A stretch of 64,000 nucleotides of DNA, taken from Hymenobacter telluris. GTDB lineage: Bacteria > Bacteroidota > Bacteroidia > Cytophagales > Hymenobacteraceae. A program made the position numbers and the translations under genes. This document shows, piece by piece, positions 16,418-23,998 of the stretch (positions are counted from its first letter, which is position 1; each line of letters starts with the position of its first letter). Where the stretch lies: NCBI RefSeq assembly GCF_017313265.1, contig NZ_JAFLQZ010000006.1:124001-188000 (forward strand). The letters are read 5' to 3'. Under the pieces are notes generated by a model. It did not search any database. It was given only the letters and a program-made list of their open reading frames with translations, and was not told where the DNA came from.

Positions 16418-19400
16418 TTACTTGAATTTAACGTTGAGAGTCACGCCGTACGTTCTGGCGAAGGGCAACGACCCGCCTTCCACGCCGGCATAGGTAACCA
16501 GCGGCGAAATTGTATTCTCGGGGTCGATGTTGTCGGTATGCTTCATGATGGTGAACAGGTTGCGGCCCACCAACGACAAAGTAACGGCCTGGAACGGCGT
16601 GTTAGCCAGGATAGCCTGGTTGAGCGTGTACCCGAAGGTGAGCTGCCGGAACTTGATGAAGCTGCCATCCAGCACCGCCACCGACGACACGTTGGTGGCC
16701 AGCTGCGGGTAGTAGGTGTAAGCCGGCACCGAAATGTTGTTCACCTCGCCGTTTTCCTTCACTCCGGGCACCACAATGCCGGTTTCGCGCCCTTCCAGGG
16801 TGGCTTTGTTCAAGCCGCGGGTATAGGAGTAGTACTCGGTGGCCGACAGAATCTTGTTGTTGAACTTGTAGTCAATCAGGAACGACAGGTTGAAATCCTT
16901 GAACGTGAAGTCGTTGTTCCAGCCCCCGAACAGGTTGGCAATGCCCGAGCCCATGGGCTTCAGGTCGCCGCGCAACGGCACCCCGTTGGCCCCTACGATG
17001 ATGTTGCCGCTGGCGTCGCGCCTGTAGTCGTAGGCCATCACCTGCGCAATCGGCAAGCCCTTCACGATGGAGATGTTGCCGTTCATGGGGCGGTACGTGC
17101 CGGTTTGCAGCGCCGGTGGGTTCTCCGACTGGTCGATTTCCAGTACTTCGTTTTTCAGCTTGGTGATGTTGAACGACGACGTCCAGTTGAAGCTGCCCGT
17201 TTTGGCTGGTACCACCGTCAGCATGGCTTCCACGCCCCGGTTCAGGGTCGAGCCCAGGTTCACCGAACGACTCTCGAAGCCGGTGGAGGAAGAGAGGCTG
17301 GCGGCTACAATCTCGCCGTTGGTTTTGCGGCGGAAGTAGGCTGCATCCAGCATAATGCGGTTCTGGAAGAAGCGCAACTCCGTACCCACCTCGTACTCGT
17401 TGAGGCTGTAGGGCTTGAGGTTGGCGTTGGGCAAGCGGCTATCAAACGACGCCCGTGGAACACCGTTGATGGGGTTGCCGATGTTGTAGTAGAACGACGT
17501 CTGGTAGGGCTGGGCCGGCTCGCCGCTGGTTTCGGCGTACGAGGCCCGCAGCTTGCCGTAGCTCAGCACCGACGACTCCAGCAAATCGGAGAAGATGAAG
17601 CTGCCCGAAACCGACGGCGTGAAGATGCTGCGGTTGTTGCGCGGCAAGGTCGAGAACTGGTCGTAGCGGCCCGTCGTGCTCAGGGTCAGGAACTTGTAAG
17701 AGAAGTCGGCGGTGTAGTAAGCCGACGGCGTTTCCAGCAGCGTGTACTGATACTCCGAGTTGCGGCTGCGCAAGTTGGACGGCGCGTACAGGTACGGCAC
17801 GATGAACTGCCCGCCGTACAAGCGGCTGCTCTCAAAGTTGTTGCGGCGGTAGTTGGCGCCCAGGCTGGCATCCACCGAGAAGTCTTCGGTGAACTGCTTG
17901 CTGAACGACAGCAAGGCGTCGGTGTTCAGCTCCAGGCGCGAGCCCAGGGTCAGGTTTTCCAGGCCGCCTTCGCCGCTGGCCGAGTAGAGCGTGCCGTAAG
18001 GCGTCACGTTGAAGCGCCGGTCGCTGGAGTAGTCGTAGCCCACGCGGCCCATCAACGACAAGAAATCGGTGAGGGCGTACTTGGCCGACAGCGCGCTGAT
18101 GATGCGCTTGCGCGAAATATCATTCTTGAACTGATTCACCACAAACCAGGGGTTGGTGGCGTAGCTGTCGGGGTTCCAAGCGGTTTCCAGGCCGTTGTTA
18201 TCGGGGTTGAAACCCGGCTTCAGAATGGCCTGGTCCACGTTGGGCGCCAGGAAGATGATGTTGTTGGCATTCAGCGGCGAGTCGCTCAGATACGGGCGGT
18301 TCTGATCTTTCTGGTCGATGTAGTTGGCGGTCAGGTTGAAGCTCAGCCGCTTGGTCAGGTCGTAGCCCGTGGTCAGGTTGACGGTGCGGCGGTCCAGGCC
18401 GCTGTTGCGCAGAATCGACTTGCCATCCAGGTTCGACACCGACAGGCGGTAGGTGCCTTTGTCGCCGCCGCCGGAAATAGCCAGGGTGTTGGTCCAGGAA
18501 GGCGCCGTTCGGTAGAAGTTTTCGATGTTGTCGCGGGCAGGCGAGTACGCATGAGGCTGGCCATCAATGCCAATTACCTGCGCGCCGTCCATCCGTTCGC
18601 CCCAGGCCGTATTGCCCGAGCTGATGGCCGAAGCGGCGTCAACTGGCCGGACGCCCTGGCTGCCCTGCCCGTACACGTACTGAAAGTCGGTGTTGTCAAC
18701 GGCCCGGTCGAATTGCAGGTTGGTGTTGTATTCGATGGTGGTTTTGCCGCGGTTGCCGCTCTTGGTCGTGATTTGAATCACGCCGTTGGCCGCCCGGGCT
18801 CCGTACAGCGCCGAGGCCGTGGAGCCTTTCAGCACGGTCATCGTCTCGATGTCGTCGGGGTTGATGTTGCCGAGGCCGTCGCCGAGGTCGGCCCCGCCCC
18901 ATTCGCCGGCACTGCCGCGCACCGTGTTGTCCATGGGCACCCCGTTGATAACAATCAGCGGCTGCGAAGTACCCGAAAACGACGTAACTCCCCGGATATT
19001 GAGGCGGGCCGAAGCGCCCGGTCCGCCGCTGGTGCCCTGCACGTTCAGGCCGGCCACCCGCCCCGACAAGGAGTTGGCGACGTTGCTTTCCCGCGCTACG
19101 TTCAGCACGTTGCCATCCACTTTCGTGACGGCATACCCCAGTTTCCGCTCGTCTTTCTTGATACCCAGCGCGGTTACTACCACTTCGCCAAGCTCTTTGG
19201 TGTCCGTGGCCATTACCACGTTGATGGAGGAGCGCCCGTTCACAGCCACCGTCTGGCTTACGAAGCCGATGTAGGAAAACACCAGCGAGGCGTTATCGGG
19301 GGCGCTGAGGGCGTAGTTTCCTTCCACATCCGAGACAGTGCCCTGCGTGGTGCCGCTCACCTGCACGCTCACTCCAATGAGTGGCGCGTTGTCGGAGCCG

Positions 19401-19492
19401 GTTATCTTACCGGATACCTTGTTTGTTTGTGCATAGCCGTAGCTCTGACAAAGCAGCAAGAGTAAAACAATCAACTGTACTGTTCTTCTCAT
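16418..19492 (-). CDS. susC-like: SusC/RagA-family TonB-dependent outer-membrane transporter
   Basis: A 1024-residue barrel protein. In order it has a signal peptide, a carboxypeptidase-regulatory-like domain (VSGKITGSDNAPLIGVSVQV, residues of about 25-110), a TonB box/plug region (SLSGRVAGLNVQGTSGGPGA and TVLKGSTASALYGARAANG, the SusC signature) and a beta-barrel ending in GVTLNVKFK, with a terminal aromatic residue. It imports glycan fragments across the outer membrane using TonB. It heads the susC-susD operon and is divergent from the LacI-type regulator at 20424 across a 931-bp gap, so that regulator is a candidate controller. Confidence 0.96.
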   Translation of the reverse strand: MRRTVQLIVLLLLLCQSYGYAQTNKVSGKITGSDNAPLIGVSVQVSGTTQGTVSDVEGNYALSAPDNASLVFSYIGFVSQTVAVNGRSSINVVMATDTKELGEVVVTALGIKKDERKLGYAVTKVDGNVLNVARESNVANSLSGRVAGLNVQGTSGGPGASARLNIRGVTSFSGTSQPLIVINGVPMDNTVRGSAGEWGGADLGDGLGNINPDDIETMTVLKGSTASALYGARAANGVIQITTKSGNRGKTTIEYNTNLQFDRAVDNTDFQYVYGQGSQGVRPVDAASAISSGNTAWGERMDGAQVIGIDGQPHAYSPARDNIENFYRTAPSWTNTLAISGGGDKGTYRLSVSNLDGKSILRNSGLDRRTVNLTTGYDLTKRLSFNLTANYIDQKDQNRPYLSDSPLNANNIIFLAPNVDQAILKPGFNPDNNGLETAWNPDSYATNPWFVVNQFKNDISRKRIISALSAKYALTDFLSLMGRVGYDYSSDRRFNVTPYGTLYSASGEGGLENLTLGSRLELNTDALLSFSKQFTEDFSVDASLGANYRRNNFESSRLYGGQFIVPYLYAPSNLRSRNSEYQYTLLETPSAYYTADFSYKFLTLSTTGRYDQFSTLPRNNRSIFTPSVSGSFIFSDLLESSVLSYGKLRASYAETSGEPAQPYQTSFYYNIGNPINGVPRASFDSRLPNANLKPYSLNEYEVGTELRFFQNRIMLDAAYFRRKTNGEIVAASLSSSTGFESRSVNLGSTLNRGVEAMLTVVPAKTGSFNWTSSFNITKLKNEVLEIDQSENPPALQTGTYRPMNGNISIVKGLPIAQVMAYDYRRDASGNIIVGANGVPLRGDLKPMGSGIANLFGGWNNDFTFKDFNLSFLIDYKFNNKILSATEYYSYTRGLNKATLEGRETGIVVPGVKENGEVNNISVPAYTYYPQLATNVSSVAVLDGSFIKFRQLTFGYTLNQAILANTPFQAVTLSLVGRNLFTIMKHTDNIDPENTISPLVTYAGVEGGSLPFARTYGVTLNVKFK

Positions 19493-20423
19493 GGCAAATT
19501 AAGTAAGTGATGGTGAGCTGATTGCATTAATAAACTCCCTGAGTTAAAAAAAGGAAGATGCTGATTGATTCGCCTTGTTCGGGCAGCAGAAAACGAGCTA
19601 TTGCCCTGGCGGCAAAGCCAAGAACCCCAACGGGTACGTGAGTATATGAAAACCCCGAATCGAGTCTATGAAGCGGTTACTACGCATGTGCAAAAACGTT
19701 TAACCAAACTTATAAAGCAGTTTTACGCGAAGGGTATTCCCGTTGTGGGCAACTTAGCTTTATTGAATATTGTGAGTTCTTCGCACCCTGACTGCCTGAA
19801 AAATGTAATTTTCCAGGCAAGAACATACCAACTGCACTCTGGTAGAGCATCCCCTTTGGCAGTGCTTGGGATACTTTGCAAATGCAGACTTACTCTACAT
19901 CATCTGACGCCTCATGCTTTATGCAGCATGAATCATCAGTCCGGCATTGAACTGCATTTTAGAAAGCAGGTACCAATGACTTAATCCAAACGTAATCACC
20001 TGTTTATTATAAACCAAATAAATAAAGTAAAAATATACGCGCACGAATGAACCTGAATATAGCCGGAGTGTGCGCACACGCGCCCCTATTACGCTGAAAA
20101 CACCTAATTTTATATAGCGCCAAGCTTTTTATAACTAAAAATAGTTGAGATAAGACATAAGCCAGACCATAAGTAGCTATACAACGCTGCCTGCTACTTA
20201 AACAGCCAGCACGCACCAGTTAGCGGGGGCGTACTGCCCATACCGCCACGGGAAGTAGTGCCGGAATTAGAAAAAAGTAGTAATCTTTAGCAGATTGGCG
20301 GCAGCGGCGTTGCTGGGCTGGGCTCATTTGATTGGCCCCTGGCGAATAAGTTAAGAAATACTCCGACGGACACGGGGACATATTTCCTTCCAGCCTGATT
20401 TTCAGGGTAAGCTTGATACCGTT
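19493..20423. other. Long AT-rich divergent intergenic region (susC and LacI-type regulator)
   Basis: This 931-bp stretch is visibly AT-richer than its flanks. It holds an AAACGTTT core at 19694-19701 in LacI-operator style, a hairpin (TGCCTG at 19794-19799 with CAGGCA at 19814-19819), and the perfect palindrome at 20068-20079. A plus-strand reading frame at 19565-19984 has no recognisable domain and is probably not a gene. The length far exceeds what two promoters need, so a small RNA or long 5' leader for susC is possible but unproven. Confidence 0.5.
20068..20079. promoter_or_regulatory. Perfect 12-bp palindrome upstream of the LacI-type regulator
   Basis: GTGTGCGCACAC is an exact palindrome in an otherwise AT-rich region, about 345 bp before the regulator start. 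A related G/T-rich inverted repeat (GGTGTG...CACACC, 42099-42118) occurs upstream of the fucosidase genes. Its function as a protein-binding site is only a guess. Confidence 0.3.
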
Positions 20424-21509
20424 ATGGCAAAGAAAGCGGTGCGTATTAAGGATATAGCGGCTAAAGCCAACGTATCGGTGGGGACGGTGGACCGGGTGCT
20501 GCACAACCGCGGCCGGGTGGCCGAGGATGTGCGCCAGAAGGTGCTGCGCATGATGAAGGAGCTGGAATATGAGCCCAACATGATTGCGCGCACGCTGGGT
20601 GCCAACCGCACCTACCGGCTGGCGGCCATCCAGCCCAACCACACCCTCGACCCGTACTGGCAAGCGCCCTGGGACGGCATCCATAAAGCGGCCCGGGAGC
20701 TACAGCAGTACGGCATCTCCCTGACGGTGTACTCCTACGACATGACTCGGGTGGAGTCTTTTCTGGAGCAAGCCGAGCTGGCTACTCAGTCGCGGCCAAA
20801 CGGGATACTGATTGCGCCGCTGTTCTACCGCGAGTCGTTGCCGTTTTTCGAGCGGTGGCAGCAGCAGCAGATTCCGTACGTGCTGTTTAACAGCTACATC
20901 ACTGACATTGAGGCCGTAAGCTACGTCGGGCAGGATTCGTACCAGAGTGGTTTTCTGGCCGGCAAGCTGTTGCAGTTCGGGCAGGCGTCGGCCGGTACCT
21001 TCGCCATTGCGCACATTGCCGAAGACATTGCCAACTCGGTGCACATCACCCAAAAGGAGCGCGGCTTCCGCGACTATTTCGCGCAGCTGGCCGCCCAACG
21101 CAGCCCCAGCCAGCCGGCAGAATCATCTCCGTACACCATTCTCAGCATCGACCTGCCTCCTGCGCGGGAGCCGTCGTTTGCGCAGAAGCTCACCCAGCTG
21201 CTTGCGCAGGAAAGGCAGCTGCTGGGGATTTTCGTCAGTACGTCCAAGGCCTACGAAATTGCCCCCTACCTCCCACTCCACCCCCGCAGTATTCGGCTGG
21301 TGGGCTACGATTTGCTGGCAGAGAACATCCATTTTCTCAACGAGGGCACCATTGATTTTTTAATCAACCAGAACCCGAAGGAACAGGGCTACCACGGGCT
21401 GTATGCGCTGGCCGACCAGCTGGTTTTCAAGAAGGACGTGGCTGCTTTAAAGTACTTGCCACTCGATATTATTGCCAAGGAAAACCTCCACTACTACGTG
21501 GAAAAGTAG
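20424..21509 (+). CDS. LacI-family transcriptional regulator
   Basis: A 361-residue DNA-binding protein. Residues of about 6-50 form the LacI helix-turn-helix and hinge (IKDIAAKANVSVGTVDRVLH, then RQKVLRMMKELEYEPN). The rest is a periplasmic-binding-protein-like sensor domain (NGILIAPLFYRESLPFFERW, SYVGQDSYQSGFLAGKLL). Such proteins bind sugars or sugar phosphates and control operator occupancy. It is divergent from susC and convergent with the second GH92 gene (34 bp apart), inside the glycan locus, so a role in its control is likely. Confidence 0.9.
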   Translation: MAKKAVRIKDIAAKANVSVGTVDRVLHNRGRVAEDVRQKVLRMMKELEYEPNMIARTLGANRTYRLAAIQPNHTLDPYWQAPWDGIHKAARELQQYGISLTVYSYDMTRVESFLEQAELATQSRPNGILIAPLFYRESLPFFERWQQQQIPYVLFNSYITDIEAVSYVGQDSYQSGFLAGKLLQFGQASAGTFAIAHIAEDIANSVHITQKERGFRDYFAQLAAQRSPSQPAESSPYTILSIDLPPAREPSFAQKLTQLLAQERQLLGIFVSTSKAYEIAPYLPLHPRSIRLVGYDLLAENIHFLNEGTIDFLINQNPKEQGYHGLYALADQLVFKKDVAALKYLPLDIIAKENLHYYVEK

Positions 21510-21542
21510 GGTCCGCCGCGCCGCTAGCGGCAGCAAACTGGC

Positions 21543-23840
21543 TTACTGCATCACCGATTTCGGCCGGTCGGCGGGTGCGGTGCCCCAGGTGGCGCTGGGC
21601 TTGGCGCCCATCTCAAATACCAGCGTACCGCCTTGCAGCAAGGTTTGGTGCGTGATGTAGGACTTGGGGTACGGCTTGCCGTTGAGCGTAACCCGCTGGA
21701 TGTATTTGTTGGCCGCGCTGTTGTTCTTGGCGGTGATGGATAGCGTTTTGCCGCCAGCCAGCGCCACATTTGCCTCATTCACTGCCGGGCTGCCGAACAC
21801 GTAGGCGCCGTTGGCGGGGTTGAGCGGGTAGAAACCCAGCGCCGAGAAAACGTGCCACGCCGACATCTGCCCTACGTCTTCGTTGCCGATGATGCCGTCG
21901 AACTTGGTGGTGTAGAAGTTCTCGTTGATGAAGCGGACCTTTTCAGCCGTTTTCCAGGGCTGCCCCACGTAGTTGTAGAGGTAGGTGATGTGGTGGCCCG
22001 GCTCGTTGCCGTGGGCGTACATGCCAATCAACCCCGAAATGTCGGGCGAGGCTTCGGAACCCATGTTGCCCTTCACTACGAACAGCGAATCGAGCTTCTC
22101 ACTGAAGCGTTTGTCGCCTCCCAGCAGCCCAATAAGGCCTTCCACGTCCTGCGGGACCAGCCAGGTGTACTGCCAGGCGTTGCCCTCGGTGAAGTCGCTT
22201 TTCATGTGCACCGACGAGAATGGGTTGAACGGCGTGCGCCACTCGGTTGGTGATACCCGGCCGCGCATGAAACCCACTTGTTTGTCGAAGTAGTTCTGGT
22301 AGTTTTTGGCGCGCTTGCTGAAATACGCGTAGTCGTCGGCTTTGCCCATCTTCTTGGCCATCTGCGCAATGCACCAGTCGTCAATGGCGTATTCCATGCC
22401 TTTTGATACGCTTTCCACTTCGTTGTTGGCCGGAATAAAGCCCAGCGCCTTCACGTCTTTCAGGCCCCAATCGTCGCGCATGGCGGTGGCCTTCACGGCC
22501 TCGTAGGCCAGGTTGGCGTCGAAGCCCTTGAAGCCCTTCAGGTAGGCATCGGCCACTACCGGCACGGCGCTGTAGCCCACCATAGTATTGGTTTCGTTGG
22601 CCATGAGGTGCCACACGGGCAGCTTGCCCTGCTGCTGGTAAATAGCCAGCATCGAGCTAATCATGTCGTTGACGCGGTTGGGCTGGAGCAGCGTGAACAG
22701 CGGGTGCGCGGCCCGGTACGTGTCCCAGAGCGAAAACGTGGTCAGGTTGGTGAACGTCGCGCCCTTGTGCACCTTTTCGTCGGTGCCCCAGTAGTCGCCG
22801 TTGTGGTCGTTGAAGACGGACGGGGCCACTATGGTGTGGTAGAGCGCCGTGTAGAAGGTTTTCATACGCGCCGGCTCGGCCTGGATGCGCACTTTTTGCA
22901 GCTCCCGGTTCCAGCTGGCATCAGCGGCGGCTACCACTTTGGCAAAGTTCCAGTGCGGCACTTCCGCCCGGATATTGGCCAGCGCATTGGCGGTGCTAAC
23001 GGGCGAAATGCCCACCTTCAGCTTGACAATTTCGCCGGCTTTGGTGGTGAACGTGACGACGCCCTTGATGCGGGTACCGGTGGCCGCGGGCGTGGTATTC
23101 CCCAACGTGTCCGTCACCTGCAAGCTGGTAAACTGCTTGATAGGCTTCGACAACACCGCCGCGAAATACAGACGTTGCTTCACGGCCCAACCTTTGGAAA
23201 ACCGGTAGCCGACCAGCGTGCTGTCGTTGAGCTGCTCGATGTGGGTATCGGTAGCCAAATCCCAGCCGATGCCTTGCTGCAAATCAATAACCAGGTGCGC
23301 CGCGTCGGACTTGGGGAAGGTGTACTGATGAAAGCCGACCCGCTCAGTGGTGGTTAGCTCGGCCCTGATGTTGTAGCGCTTCAAACGCACCGCGTAGTAG
23401 CCGGGCCGGGCCGTTTCCTCTTGGTGCGAAAACAAGGATACGAAGCCTTTCTCCGGGTTTTTGAGGGTGCCTTTCGTTACGCGCACGGCGCCGGTAGTGG
23501 GCATTACAGCCACGTCGCCCAGGTCGCCGATGCCGGTGCCGCTGAGGTGGGTGTGCGAGAAACCAACGATGGTGGAATCGGAATAGTGGTAGCCCGAGCA
23601 CCAGTCCCAACCCTCGGAAAGGTTCACCGGCCCAAGCTGCACTGCCCCAAACGGCACGTTGGCCCCCAGAAAAACGTGCCCGTGAAACCCGGTGCCAATG
23701 TAGGGGTCGACGTACTGCGTGAGGCCAGCCGCCGGCCGGGGCGCCTTACCCGGCGGGGTGCCGGCGGAAGCTACTAACGTGGCAAGGCCGCAAGCCACGG
23801 CAGTTATTAAAACACTGAATCGACGGGTTATGCGCTTCAT
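21543..23840 (-). CDS. GH92 alpha-mannosidase (second copy)
   Basis: A 765-residue secreted GH92 enzyme. After the signal peptide (VLITAVACGLATLVASA) the N-terminal domain opens with DPYIGTGFHGHVFLGANVPF, and the catalytic domain keeps LPVWHLMANETNTMVGYSAV and GNEDVGQMSAWHVFSALGFY. It shares architecture and many motifs with the copy at 9814-12075 but differs in several (for example MANETN against MGNETN), so the two are probably paralogues with different linkage preference rather than a recent duplication. It is the last gene of the minus-strand series running down from the ROK regulator. Confidence 0.95.
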   Translation of the reverse strand: MKRITRRFSVLITAVACGLATLVASAGTPPGKAPRPAAGLTQYVDPYIGTGFHGHVFLGANVPFGAVQLGPVNLSEGWDWCSGYHYSDSTIVGFSHTHLSGTGIGDLGDVAVMPTTGAVRVTKGTLKNPEKGFVSLFSHQEETARPGYYAVRLKRYNIRAELTTTERVGFHQYTFPKSDAAHLVIDLQQGIGWDLATDTHIEQLNDSTLVGYRFSKGWAVKQRLYFAAVLSKPIKQFTSLQVTDTLGNTTPAATGTRIKGVVTFTTKAGEIVKLKVGISPVSTANALANIRAEVPHWNFAKVVAAADASWNRELQKVRIQAEPARMKTFYTALYHTIVAPSVFNDHNGDYWGTDEKVHKGATFTNLTTFSLWDTYRAAHPLFTLLQPNRVNDMISSMLAIYQQQGKLPVWHLMANETNTMVGYSAVPVVADAYLKGFKGFDANLAYEAVKATAMRDDWGLKDVKALGFIPANNEVESVSKGMEYAIDDWCIAQMAKKMGKADDYAYFSKRAKNYQNYFDKQVGFMRGRVSPTEWRTPFNPFSSVHMKSDFTEGNAWQYTWLVPQDVEGLIGLLGGDKRFSEKLDSLFVVKGNMGSEASPDISGLIGMYAHGNEPGHHITYLYNYVGQPWKTAEKVRFINENFYTTKFDGIIGNEDVGQMSAWHVFSALGFYPLNPANGAYVFGSPAVNEANVALAGGKTLSITAKNNSAANKYIQRVTLNGKPYPKSYITHQTLLQGGTLVFEMGAKPSATWGTAPADRPKSVMQ

Positions 23841-23886
23841 GAAGTTACTTTCTTGAACCAGTGGAGGGCGAGGTTATCGGTCGGTT

Positions 23887-23985
23887 GTAGAGACGCGACA
23901 CTTCGCGTCTCGGCGTTGCTGAGGTTGTTTACAAAGGTGCGGTTCCGGTCGTTCAACGCTGAGACGCGAAGTGTCGCGTCTCTAC
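23887..23985. repeat. REPIN-like element, copy 2
   Basis: GTAGAGACGCGACACTTCGC at the left edge is mirrored by its exact complement at the right edge, so each end forms a GAGACGC...GCGTCTC palindrome and the ends pair with each other. The core carries TTGCTGAGGTTGTTTAC, also seen in the copy at 28131. It ends 13 bp from the GH2 stop codon at 23999. Confidence 0.8.
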
Positions 23986-23998
23986 ATCAGCCGGCAAC

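Noticed and set aside
19565..19984. A 139-residue open frame in the susC upstream gap
   Set aside because: No domain, signal peptide or coding-like composition is visible, it starts inside AT-rich regulatory DNA, and it would run antisense to the susC leader.
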